Source of the DNA: Pontibacillus marinus BH030004 = DSM 16465
GTDB lineage: Bacteria > Bacillota > Bacilli > Bacillales > BH030062
DNA: 64,000 bases
Reading direction: 5' to 3'
Assembly: GCF_000425225.1 (NCBI RefSeq)
Contig: NZ_AULJ01000001.1
Coordinates: 1 to 64,000 of the forward strand
Shown here in pieces: positions 17,535-25,037 of the stretch. The translations under genes and the position numbers were made by a program. How positions within the stretch are numbered: position 1 is the stretch's first letter; each line of letters begins with the position of its first letter. Under the pieces are notes generated by a model, which had not been told where the DNA came from, searched no databases, and was given only the letters and a program-made list of their open reading frames with translations.

Positions 17535-18224
17535 TTAGATAGAATCCTCTTTCTTAACAACCAAAAGTGTGCGATCCTTTTGAAGCTCAGCATAAAGGAC
17601 TTCCTTTACAGAAGAAACGTTATTCATGTGTAATTGGTTGTTCAGCCAAGACCTTGTTACGTTTAACTCTTTTAGATTTTTCTCAACAAGTGCTCCATCA
17701 ACAATCACTTCACTTGGAACAACCAAATTAGGGGGAGGTACGAACTGGAAATCTTCTCGCGTAGGATTTTCATATTCTGGCTTTTTAAGCACACTGATCT
17801 GCCCATTCGGTTCCAAAATAGCATAATCCACTTCAGAGATTGTAAAAATGTTTTTGGCCCGCAGCATCATACTTAGATCATCTATATTTAACCGTTGAGA
17901 AGCTAGAGCTTTTTTTAACAATTTTCCTTTTTTGATCACAATGGTGGGTTGGCCATCTAAAAGAACTCTTGCTTTTCCGGACTTCATCCCAATATAAGCG
18001 ACAAGAAATGTTAGCAATGCCCATAATGTTAAGGAGGAAATCCCTCCGAGCTTAGAAACATCGTGATTAACCATGATCTCTGCGGCCGTAGATCCAAACG
18101 TAATTCCAGTAACATAATTGAAAAATGTTAATTGTCCAATTTGTTTATGACCTAAAATTCTGGTTAATACGAGTAAAACAATAAAAGAAAGCGCAGTTCT
18201 TAAAAGCATTTCGTATGTTGACAT
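17535..18224 (-). CDS. DUF421 (YetF/YcaP-type) membrane protein, copy 1
   Basis: The 229-residue protein has three membrane segments in the first 80 residues (with RILGHKQIGQLTFFNYVTGITFGS, the family signature) and a C-terminal soluble domain with two repeats of the YetF fold (QRLNIDDLSMMLRAKNIFTISEVDYAILEPNGQISV). YetF-type proteins occur widely in spore formers with poorly defined roles. It lies 45 bp downstream of a second DUF421 gene on the same strand, forming a tandem pair. Confidence 0.85.
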   Translation of the reverse strand: MSTYEMLLRTALSFIVLLVLTRILGHKQIGQLTFFNYVTGITFGSTAAEIMVNHDVSKLGGISSLTLWALLTFLVAYIGMKSGKARVLLDGQPTIVIKKGKLLKKALASQRLNIDDLSMMLRAKNIFTISEVDYAILEPNGQISVLKKPEYENPTREDFQFVPPPNLVVPSEVIVDGALVEKNLKELNVTRSWLNNQLHMNNVSSVKEVLYAELQKDRTLLVVKKEDSI

Positions 18225-18269
18225 AGACGTTTTCTCCTTGTTTTTATAAGCTTCGAGAGGAATTGATTA

Positions 18270-18974
18270 TTAATGCAATGTGTCATTTCTGCTATCTATA
18301 TACAGACTTCCATCATTCTGGATTTCTGCGTAGAAAACATCAGAAACAGATTGGATATTTGCTTGGGTAAGTTGTTGATTTACCCAATTCTCATCGAGAT
18401 CCAATTTAGTTAAGTTGTCCTTATTAAGTTTGCCATCAGAAATGATTTCTGTTGGCATATCAACAGGGTTCATCTTAGGTGAGAGGTTCATATCTTTTTG
18501 GGTCACAGGTTTATCTTTATCCTTTTTCATAACAGAAAGCTTGCCATCTGTTTCTAAAATCGCATAATCAACTTCATTTATAGAAAAAACATTCTTTTCA
18601 CGTAATTTTGCATTTAGCTCATTAATGTCCAAACGCAATTTGCGAAGTTCATTCTCCATGACTTGCCCTTGTTTGACGACAATAACAGGTTGCCCTTCAA
18701 TGACATTACGAGCCGCTTTAGATTTAATATCGATATAACCCATAATAATTGTGAAGGCAGTCCAACCAACTAAAGCATAAATTCCGTTTCCAATACTTAA
18801 AGCCTGATCGATTGTTAATGATCCTGCCACTGTCCCCACCGCGATGGCAGATACAAAGTTAAAAAAGGTTAACTGGCTGATTTCTTTTCTACCCATTAGC
18901 CTGGTTAAAAGTAATAAAGTAATGAACGCAATAGCAATTCTTAAAGTTATTTCTAGAATTCCCATGTAAATCAC
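18270..18974 (-). CDS. DUF421 (YetF/YcaP-type) membrane protein, copy 2
   Basis: The 234-residue protein shares the whole architecture of its downstream neighbour: three N-terminal membrane segments with RLMGRKEISQLTFFNFVSAIAVG, then the soluble domain RLDINELNAKLREKNVFSINEVDYAIL. The two copies are clearly diverged paralogues rather than a recent duplication, because identity is concentrated in the motifs. It starts behind AGGAGGTGATTT. Paralogues may form a mixed complex, but this is inference. Confidence 0.85.
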   Translation of the reverse strand: MIYMGILEITLRIAIAFITLLLLTRLMGRKEISQLTFFNFVSAIAVGTVAGSLTIDQALSIGNGIYALVGWTAFTIIMGYIDIKSKAARNVIEGQPVIVVKQGQVMENELRKLRLDINELNAKLREKNVFSINEVDYAILETDGKLSVMKKDKDKPVTQKDMNLSPKMNPVDMPTEIISDGKLNKDNLTKLDLDENWVNQQLTQANIQSVSDVFYAEIQNDGSLYIDSRNDTLH

Positions 18975-19061
18975 CTCCTAACGTTGTATTGTTCCTATAA
19001 AAGAGCAATATATTCTGTTAGGGAAGGTGTGGAAATTCATAAAAAAATGGGAGGTCATTTC

Positions 19062-19385
19062 ATGAATTGGGTTTTAATTCTTTGCACAGGTTTGTTGATC
19101 GTGAGCTTCATTATAAGTTGTAGTTATGCTATTCATTCAGTGAAAAAGAAGGGCGAAGGATTTATGCGCTATGGTAGTGAGGGAGCAGCCATTAATTTTT
19201 TATCAGGAATATTAGCAGGGATTATATGGTTCTTTTATGCAGGTCCTATAAATGTGTTTATGTTGTTTGGTGGAATGGTTTATATATTAGCTTGTACAGC
19301 GGTCTGTATATTGATTTTATGGGTTGTATTATTTGTTTATAAGCAGAGTGGACTTACACAAAAGCAATCTTATATGCAGGATTAA
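19062..19385 (+). CDS. Three-span membrane protein
   Basis: A 107-residue protein with three hydrophobic segments (about 3-23, 45-66 and 72-95). ATG 19062 is chosen because GGGAGG (19049-19054) sits right before it; an earlier in-frame GTG at 18984 lacks a ribosome-binding site. Divergent from the DUF421 pair. No family recognised. Confidence 0.6.
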   Translation: MNWVLILCTGLLIVSFIISCSYAIHSVKKKGEGFMRYGSEGAAINFLSGILAGIIWFFYAGPINVFMLFGGMVYILACTAVCILILWVVLFVYKQSGLTQKQSYMQD

Positions 19386-19398
19386 GGTAAAACAAAAC

Positions 19399-19437
19399 GA
19401 GCATCGAATTCCAGCAGAATCCGATGCTCACTTTTAG
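19399..19437. terminator. Terminator between convergent genes
   Basis: GAGCATCG and CGATGCTC pair with an additional inner AATTC/GAAT pair. It lies between the small membrane gene and fruA, ending transcription from both sides. Confidence 0.7.
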
Positions 19438-19440
19438 TAT

Positions 19441-21312
19441 TTATTGAATTTTCTTCTTCAATGATCCAACCATAATCGCAGTTACAAATGCGCCCGCTAA
19501 AATGGCTAAAAGGTAGAAGAGAGGTGCTAGTGGCACGCTTCCGTTTACCAGGCCAGCGACGAAGACACCGCCGTGTGGTGCTCGGAGTGTGATGCCGAAT
19601 AACATTGTTAGGGCACCTGCTAGAGCTGATCCTGTAATAATAGAAGGGATGACACGTGCAGGGTCAGCTGCTGCGAATGGAATGGCGCCTTCTGTAATGA
19701 AGGAAGCTCCCATTACGTAAGCTGTTTTACCTGCTTCTTGTTCTTGTTTCGTGAACTTGCTTTTGAACATTGTTGTTGCTATCGCTAGGCCAAGTGGAGG
19801 TGTCATACCGCCAGCCATAATCGCTGCGATCGGTGCATAGTTTTCTGCATCAATCATCGCAAGGCCGAATGTGTAAGCCGCTTTGTTGATTGGGCCACCC
19901 ATATCAACTGCCATCATACCACCAAGGACCAGACCAACAAGAATAAGGTTTGTCTCGCCTAAGCCTTCAAGCCAGTTGGTTAAACCATCCATCACATAAC
20001 TTAATGGAGAGTTAATCAGAATCATAATCAAACCAGTAGAAAAGATACCAAGTAACGGATAAATCAGGACTGGCTTCAATCCTTCTAATGATTGTGGTAA
20101 ATCAGCGAACATCTTCTTAATACCTTCAACTAAATAACCAGCTAAGAAACCAGCAATTAAACCACCAAGGAAACCAGAACCCCCGTTAGAGGCAAGCATA
20201 CCACCGACTAAACCAGGTGCAAGACCAGGACGTCCGGCTATACTTTGTGCAATGAAGCCAGCTAGAACAGGAATCATTAGCGCAAATGCCGTGCCGCCAC
20301 CAATTCTACTTAACCACTCAGCAAAAATATTATGCGTTTCATGGTCAGGGTTCGCGGCGTTAATACCGAAAATAAAGGAAATCGCAATTAGGATACCGCC
20401 CCCAACAACAAGTGGAAGCATGTTGGAAACACCGTTCATTAAGTGTTTATAGAAACCAGTACGTTGCTCACCGCCATCACCGTCTTCACTACTGCTTTGA
20501 CCGCGGCCTTGATAAATCGGCGCATCCTTTTTCACAGCACGTTCAATAAGTGATGTTGGTTCATGAATGCCTTTTCCAACAGTGGTTTGGATTACAGGCT
20601 TTCCTTGGAAGCGATCCATTTCTACATCAATGTCAGAAGCCACAATAATCGCATCAGCTTTTTCAATTTCTTCTTTTGTAGGACTGTTTTTAACTCCGCC
20701 AGATCCATTCGTTTCAACTTTAATGCCAACACCTTTTTCTTTTGCAGCTTCCTTCAATTTATCTGCTGCCATGTACGTGTGGGCAATACCTGTCGGGCAA
20801 CCAGTTACGCCGATAATGAATTGATCACTATCTTCTGGTGTATCATCTTCTTGTTCCTCATGCTCTTTACGGTTGATGGCTTCAATCACATCGTCTTCCG
20901 TACGAGCTTGTTCTAGTTCTTTTCTAAAACCTTCGTCCATCAGTAGGGTAGAGAGTTTAGATAACGTGTCTAAGTGCGTTTGATTCGCTCCCTCTGAAGC
21001 GGCAATCATGAAAAAGAGATTAGCTGGCTCACCATCTAGAGAGTTGTAATCAACACCAGATGGCGTGCGACCAAATGCGATCGCTGGCTCTTTTACGGCT
21101 GATGTTTTGGCGTGAGGAATGGCAATCCCTTCACCAATCCCGGTTGAACTCTGCTCTTCACGTTCTTCAATAGCTTTCTTGAATTCGCTTGCATCGTTTA
21201 AACGACCTGCTTGATCGAGCTTGTTCACAAGCCCATCAATCACGTCACTTTTGGAGCGAGCATTCAAATCAAGTGCAATGGTGTCCTTTTTCAATAAATC
21301 AGTAATCTTCAC
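19441..21312 (-). CDS. fruA: PTS fructose transporter, fused EIIA-EIIB-EIIC
   Basis: The roughly 623-residue protein combines three domains: EIIA (residues 1-145, phospho-His in AIPHAK), EIIB (about 165-265, phospho-Cys in VTGCPTGIAHT) and EIIC (about 290-620, 9-10 membrane segments). It takes up fructose and phosphorylates it to fructose 1-phosphate. I prefer GTG 21312 to TTG 21318 because GGGGAGG is only 3 bp from the latter. The regulator gene fruR precedes it on the same strand with only about 100 bp between, so the usual fruK is absent here. Confidence 0.92.
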   Translation of the reverse strand: MKITDLLKKDTIALDLNARSKSDVIDGLVNKLDQAGRLNDASEFKKAIEEREEQSSTGIGEGIAIPHAKTSAVKEPAIAFGRTPSGVDYNSLDGEPANLFFMIAASEGANQTHLDTLSKLSTLLMDEGFRKELEQARTEDDVIEAINRKEHEEQEDDTPEDSDQFIIGVTGCPTGIAHTYMAADKLKEAAKEKGVGIKVETNGSGGVKNSPTKEEIEKADAIIVASDIDVEMDRFQGKPVIQTTVGKGIHEPTSLIERAVKKDAPIYQGRGQSSSEDGDGGEQRTGFYKHLMNGVSNMLPLVVGGGILIAISFIFGINAANPDHETHNIFAEWLSRIGGGTAFALMIPVLAGFIAQSIAGRPGLAPGLVGGMLASNGGSGFLGGLIAGFLAGYLVEGIKKMFADLPQSLEGLKPVLIYPLLGIFSTGLIMILINSPLSYVMDGLTNWLEGLGETNLILVGLVLGGMMAVDMGGPINKAAYTFGLAMIDAENYAPIAAIMAGGMTPPLGLAIATTMFKSKFTKQEQEAGKTAYVMGASFITEGAIPFAAADPARVIPSIITGSALAGALTMLFGITLRAPHGGVFVAGLVNGSVPLAPLFYLLAILAGAFVTAIMVGSLKKKIQ

Positions 21313-21413
21313 TTGCAAAACCTCCCCTTATTGCAAATTTTATCTATGGATCTTCATAAACACATTTTTGAATGAATGAAAAAGAAAAATAGCAAATGCT
21401 TTCAAAGTAGTGC

Positions 21414-22166
21414 TTATGATGAAACAACTTGAATCATGGTTTTCTCCCGATAAGGCTCTGATGCTGTAAAACCACTTTGGTCTGTAATGATGTGCGCCTC
21501 ATGGATGTCAGCAATCTTCGTGAATGTAATTTCATTAAACTTCGAACCATCCGCCAAAATATAAGCATTCTCTGCTTGGTGGAGTGCAGTTCGTTTTAAC
21601 CCAGCCTCTTCAGGATCAGGCGTTGTGTATCCTGCAGAAAGGTCAACACCGTTCGTTCCGAGAAAGGCAAGGTCAAAATAATACCCTTCAAGACTCAGCT
21701 GAGCAGCATTCCCGATAAGAGCACCCGTTTTATGTTTGATGTACCCACCGGTGACATAAGCTGTCATGCCTTGTTCACTTAATGCGTTGAGATGACTAAG
21801 TCCATTCGTAACAACCGTAATGGATTTGTCTTTTAAAAAAGGAATCATCTCAAGCGTAGTGGTTCCGGCATCCAGGAAGATGCAATCTCCTTCACGAACA
21901 AGATTCGCTGCGTGCTTGGCAATTTGTTGTTTCTCTTGAAGGTTTTTGGTGGATTTCTCAACAATACTCGGCTCCTCACTCGTTTGATGAAGTATCGAAG
22001 CACCACCATGAACACGTCTTAAGAGATGTTGATCCTCAAGCTGGCTCAAATCCCTGCGGATCGTGGATTCAGATGAGGAAGTTGCCTCCACAAGCTCTTG
22101 AATCTTAACGGTATGTTTTTCATTTAGGATATTTAAAATAATTTGATGACGTTCTGGAGTTAACAT
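21414..22166 (-). CDS. fruR: DeoR-family regulator of the fructose operon
   Basis: The 250-residue protein starts with the DeoR helix-turn-helix (RHQIILNILNEKHTVKIQELV...SESTIRRDLSQLE, residues 5-50) and has a sugar-phosphate sensor domain (DAGTTTLEM near 98 and VTNGLSHL near 118). It should repress fruA until fructose 1-phosphate accumulates. Start ATG follows AGGAGGTTTGTCGC. A near-consensus cre site lies 39 bp upstream. Adjacent fruA supports the name. Confidence 0.9.
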   Translation of the reverse strand: MLTPERHQIILNILNEKHTVKIQELVEATSSSESTIRRDLSQLEDQHLLRRVHGGASILHQTSEEPSIVEKSTKNLQEKQQIAKHAANLVREGDCIFLDAGTTTLEMIPFLKDKSITVVTNGLSHLNALSEQGMTAYVTGGYIKHKTGALIGNAAQLSLEGYYFDLAFLGTNGVDLSAGYTTPDPEEAGLKRTALHQAENAYILADGSKFNEITFTKIADIHEAHIITDQSGFTASEPYREKTMIQVVSS

Positions 22167-22204
22167 GCGACAAACCTCCTAGATCAACCTTACCTAAATT
22201 CTAA

Positions 22205-22218
22205 CGTAAGCGTTTTCA
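22205..22218. promoter_or_regulatory. Candidate CcpA cre site upstream of fruR
   Basis: CGTAAGCGTTTTCA differs at only one position from the cre consensus TGWAANCGNTNWCA. It lies 39 bp upstream of the fruR start, consistent with catabolite repression of the fructose genes. Further upstream, two TCATAAA words (22225-22245) could be part of the FruR operator. Confidence 0.6.
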
Positions 22219-22327
22219 GAAATCAATCATAAAATTTCATAAACAATCAAATTTAATCAGAAATCATTTTGTTTATCTGTCAAAAACGGTCAGATGGAGG
22301 AGAAGGAGTGCTGGCAAATCAGGGGGC

Positions 22328-22565
22328 GCTCGCATTTGGAGTGGGGCCGCTCGGAAATGAGGGGCGGGCGCTCGTATTTGGAATGGGGCCGCTCGCAAAT
22401 GAGGGGCGGGCGCTCGTATTTGTAGTGAGGCCGCTCGGAAATGAGGGTGGGCGCTCATATTTGGATGAAACCCGCTCGCAAATCAGATTAGGTGCTCATA
22501 TTTGCACCGAACCCGATCAAAAATCACGATAAGTGCTCATACCAGGATCTTCCCGCTCGCAAGAA
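22328..22565 (+). repeat. Array A: 42-bp repeats with 21-bp half units (GCTCGCA / GCTCGGA core)
   Basis: Six tandem units start near 22328, 22370, 22412, 22453, 22494 and 22535. Each unit holds two cores about 21 bp apart: GCTCGYATTTG then GCTCGSAAATG (or variants). The first three units are well conserved and the last three decay (GCTCATATTTG). The two long open frames over this array (22269-22532 plus, 22273-22458 minus) arise from the repeat period and have no ribosome-binding sites; I treat the array as non-coding. Same repeat type as the arrays at 23860, 27307 and 28878. Confidence 0.85.
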
Positions 22566-22599
22566 TAGCTGGAATTTAAAAAAAGCAAAATAACTTACA

Positions 22600-22900
22600 T
22601 AAACCTAACGAGATCGGGACAATATAGTTAGTGAGGTAGGAAACACTGATCAACTGAGATGAGGTGTCTAAGTTGAACACGGATGCTTTGCTTTAGAAAA
22701 TGAGTTTTCAATCAATTGAAAATGAGGTGTCTACAGCAGGCTATTCAATGAACGACCCCAGAGTACACTAAAATACTCATGCCAAATGAGGTGTTTGTGA
22801 TCGACATTTAACGTTTTTCACAAGTTAGCGACTCGAAAGTTGGAAAGACCTACCTCGGACCGAGAGCAAGGTGTATGTAATCCATGCACCTTGCTTTTTT
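22600..22900 (+). ncRNA. Candidate small RNA or leader with three ATGAGGTGT motifs and a terminator
   Basis: Three similar words occur at about 22659 (GATGAGGTGTCTAAG), 22721 (AATGAGGTGTCTACAG) and 22785 (AATGAGGTGTTTGTG). Each resembles a Shine-Dalgarno site and each is followed by a start codon opening a micro-frame of 4 to 7 codons. Next comes a short CTCGG/CCGAG hairpin (about 22854-22864) and then a strong terminator hairpin AGCAAGGTG...CACCTTGCT plus six T's (22865-22900). It matches no riboswitch consensus I know (T-box, SAM, FMN and others checked by eye). Promoter not identified. Confidence 0.35.
22865..22900 (+). terminator. Strong intrinsic terminator
   Basis: AGCAAGGTGTATG and CATGCACCTTGCT pair over 13 positions, with one G-T pair, and run into TTTTTT. 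No annotated gene precedes it on this strand, which implies that the upstream non-coding stretch is transcribed. Confidence 0.85.
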
Positions 22901-22902
22901 GT

Positions 22903-22944
22903 GTGCCTGCCCCCTACCGCTTTAAAGCAGTGGGGGTCAGGCAC
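22903..22944. repeat. 42-bp palindromic repeat, copy 1 (GTGCCTGMCCCC type)
   Basis: GTGCCTGCCCCCTACCGC, TTTAAA centre and a complementary GTGGGGGTCAGGCAC half form a long imperfect palindrome. The second copy at 23779-23820 follows the same TlpA-like gene, so the two bracket it. Palindromes with GTGCCTGACCCC arms are scattered in many Bacillaceae genomes. Confidence 0.75.
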
Positions 22945-23000
22945 CACATTTGAATTTAATTCCCATCGAGAAGTAAACTGAAGGAGAAAGGTGGGATACT

Positions 23001-23771
23001 TTGTTATTACAAAAACTTGATAATGTTGAACTTCTTGATTTAGATGGTAATACAGTGTCCACTGATGATTTTCGTGGGAAAAACACGTTAATTTTCATGT
23101 GGGCGTCTTGGTGACGATGCCGCCAGCAGTTGCCTGGATGGCAGCAAGTATATGAGAAGTATAAAGATGAAGGATTTGAAATTTTATCTGTGTCCGTAGA
23201 TATCCAAGGGGCAGAGGTCGTGAAGCCGTATGTAAAAGATACGACATTTAAGACGGTCATCGATTCAGAGAACAAATTCGCAAATATGTTTGGGTTTAAA
23301 ATTGTTCCGAATGGGATCTTCATTGATCAGGACGGAACGATTCGCTTACTTAAGCAAGGATTTAAAGTGGATGATGATGACCACGTCGAAGCGGTTCGCA
23401 AGCTCATATTTGGAGAGGTAGAAAAGGTAGAATTCGAGGATACCTACTATGATCCAGCCGATTCATCTACGAACATGGAGAAGCAACTTGCTCAAACCAA
23501 GTTCAAATTGGGCATGGAATACTACAACAATGGGAAGAAGGATGAGGCACTGAAAGAACTCGATGAAGCCTTACTCCTTGATACAGAAAACTTCCTAATT
23601 CGAAAACAAAGATGGTACATTCGTTACCCAGAAAAGTTTTCACCTACAATTGATATTGAATGGCAACAAAAGCAATTAAAACAGGAAAAAGAAGCGGAAG
23701 CACAGCAAAAAGGAGACATGATTTGTGGCCCAGAAGGCTGTGTGATCCCAGGAACTTCGAATGATGAATAA
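23001..23771 (+). pseudogene. TlpA/ResA-like thiol-disulfide oxidoreductase interrupted by TGA at the active site
   Basis: From TTG 23001 (after AGGTGGG) the frame encodes a thioredoxin-fold protein: NVELLDLDGNTVSTDDFRGK, then IFMWASW, then TGA (23112-23114), then R-C-R-Q-Q-L-P-G-W and the rest of a TlpA domain (VPNGIFIDQDGTI, cis-Pro site) to residue about 150. A C-terminal extension has a TPR-like helix pair and ends CGPEGCVIP. The TGA is where W-C-x-x-C should have its first cysteine, and one residue of the loop is missing. A 3-bp deletion best explains both. Selenocysteine is possible but less likely. An internal TTG (23130) could restart without the active site. Confidence 0.75.
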
Positions 23772-23778
23772 GGTCTAG

Positions 23779-23820
23779 GTGCCTGACCCCCATCGCTTTA
23801 AAGCGGTGGGGATCAGGCAC
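23779..23820. repeat. 42-bp palindromic repeat, copy 2
   Basis: GTGCCTGACCCCCATCGC, TTTAAA centre and GCGGTGGGGATCAGGCAC form a near-perfect palindrome right after the TlpA-like stop codon. It could act as its transcription terminator (followed by TTTTT), and it matches the copy at 22903-22944. Confidence 0.75.
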
Positions 23821-23859
23821 TTTTTAAGGCACTTTTTAATGCAGTGGGGAGGAGCCTAT

Positions 23860-24170
23860 TGAGCGGTTTGACCTGGATTATGATCGGGTTTTTGTTTTTG
23901 TGATTGCTTTTAGGCATTTGTGAGCGATCTGGGCAATATATGAGCGGGTAGTATGAATTATGAGCGCATATAGGATTATTTGATCGCCCCAGCCAAAAAT
24001 ATGATCGAAGTAGATGGCCAGGACCGCCTGAAAGTTGCTCGCAATCGCCTGCATTCAGCTCTGCACCGCCTGAACATGAAGTCAACCCGCCTGAATCCGC
24101 AGCCAGAGCGCCTGAAAAGCTCAAGCTACCGCCTGAATCCCATCCCGGATCGGCCCGAACCCTATCACGA
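23860..24170. repeat. Array B: cores spaced 20-21 bp, TGAKCG block then CGCCTGAA block
   Basis: TGAGCG, TGATCG or TGATTG begins at 23860, 23881, 23901, 23921, 23941, 23961, 23981 and 24002. Then CGCCTG(AA) begins at 24025, 24046, 24067, 24088, 24109 and 24130, with CGGCCCGAA at 24151. Spacing is 20-21 bp throughout although the sequence between cores is not conserved. TGAGCG is the complement of the CGCTCA core of array A, so the first block is in reverse orientation. It fills the gap between convergent genes. The open frames there (23813-24175 minus, 23980-24324 plus) look spurious. Confidence 0.8.
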
Positions 24171-24184
24171 TCCACATCTCACAA

Positions 24185-24214
24185 AAAAACCTGCACCCTC
24201 ACCGGGCACAGGCT
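24185..24214 (-). terminator. Terminator of the tetR-type gene
   Basis: On the minus strand CCTGTGCCCGGTGAGGGTGCAGG folds with CCTG/CAGG and CCC/GGG pairing and is followed by seven T's, right after the TetR stop codon. Confidence 0.8.
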
Positions 24215-24216
24215 CA

Positions 24217-24837
24217 TTACTCAACAAGTCCATTCCAAAACAAATCAATAATATGTTTGGCAGCTTCTTCAGTCGTGTCAAATATCGTATTTCCGTTGGC
24301 ATCGTGATAGTGGCCAGCTTTTAATAAGGAAATGAAGCTATGTGCCACGAACTTCGTATGAACCTCTCGGATTTCGCCTTTTTCGATAGACTCATTAAAG
24401 GCTTCTTCCAGAGCTTCGTACATATTTTCTTCAGCTTGCTGCACCTTTTTCATTTGCTCCGTTGAAAGAGCATTTTTCATCTCGCGAGTGAAGCCATCCA
24501 TATCCATGTCGCCTACTGCTGAAAGGTGAGCCATGGTTACGTCATAGATACGCTCCTTAAGAGGCTTTTCAGCATGAAGCAACTTGTCCATTTGCTCGCG
24601 AATGCGTAGCATCATTTGAACCATGGTTTCGGTAAAGAGGTCACCTTTACTTCCAAAATAGTAGTAAACCGTCGCTTTTGTGACATTGCAATGATCAGCA
24701 ACATCATCAACCGAAACTTCCTGGTATCCTTTTTCTAAAAATAGCTGAGCAGCTGATTGGAGTATAATTTGATTTGTAGGTTGTTTCTTTTCATTTTGCC
24801 GTGGTCGCCCAGGTGAGCGATTGCTTTTCGCTTTCAA
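24217..24837 (-). CDS. TetR-family transcriptional regulator
   Basis: The roughly 206-residue protein has an N-terminal TetR helix-turn-helix (IILQSAAQLFLEKGYQEVSVDDVADHCNVTKATVYYYFGSKGDLF, about residues 22-66) and a helical ligand-binding domain. TTG 24837 is chosen because AAGGAGAG precedes it; the longer frame to 24954 runs through an interspersed repeat. It is divergent from an MMPL/RND exporter gene about 200 bp away and most likely represses it, in the manner of TetR-YdfJ-type pairs. Ligand unknown. Confidence 0.88.
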   Translation of the reverse strand: MKAKSNRSPGRPRQNEKKQPTNQIILQSAAQLFLEKGYQEVSVDDVADHCNVTKATVYYYFGSKGDLFTETMVQMMLRIREQMDKLLHAEKPLKERIYDVTMAHLSAVGDMDMDGFTREMKNALSTEQMKKVQQAEENMYEALEEAFNESIEKGEIREVHTKFVAHSFISLLKAGHYHDANGNTIFDTTEEAAKHIIDLFWNGLVE

Positions 24838-24867
24838 TATGGGTCTCTCCTTGTGTGTTGTTCCATG

Positions 24868-24936
24868 TCTAGCTCCAGCGCCCAGCAACGAATAGACTTC
24901 CTTCGTTTCTAAACGAGCGCTTCCACTTTTCTTCTT
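24868..24936. repeat. Interspersed repeat of the TCTAGCTCCAGCGCC type
   Basis: The stretch from CCATGTCTAGCTCCAGCGCC through CTTCCTTCGTTTCTAAACGAGCGCTTCCACTTTTCTT resembles a short dispersed repeat that I recall from Bacillaceae genomes. It lies in the tetR/MMPL intergenic region and artificially extends the tetR reading frame. Identification is from memory of the motif, not a search. Confidence 0.45.
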
Positions 24937-25037
24937 AGTGTACCACATCAACACATCGAGGTTATAGTAATCGTTGAAAATTAACTAACCAGTATATATA
25001 ATTAAATAACAGATATAAGGGGGAGGGAAATTCGTAT

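Noticed and set aside
22269-22532. Small proteins encoded by array A (both strands)
   Set aside because: Open frames follow from a 42-bp period divisible by three; no ribosome-binding sites; translation is repetitive with no fold.
22840-22900. T-box riboswitch
   Set aside because: A terminator and a small hairpin are present, but no AGGGTGGNACCGCG T-box sequence and no aminoacyl-tRNA synthetase or amino acid gene downstream.
23112-23145. bSECIS element for selenocysteine
   Set aside because: A weak hairpin follows the TGA but its loop is only about 12 nt downstream, the motif would be UxC, and no Sec genes are in the window; kept only as an alternative explanation.
23813-24324. Proteins at 23813-24175 (-) and 23980-24324 (+)
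   Set aside because: Both run through the 21-bp phased array and into the tetR terminator; no ribosome-binding sites.
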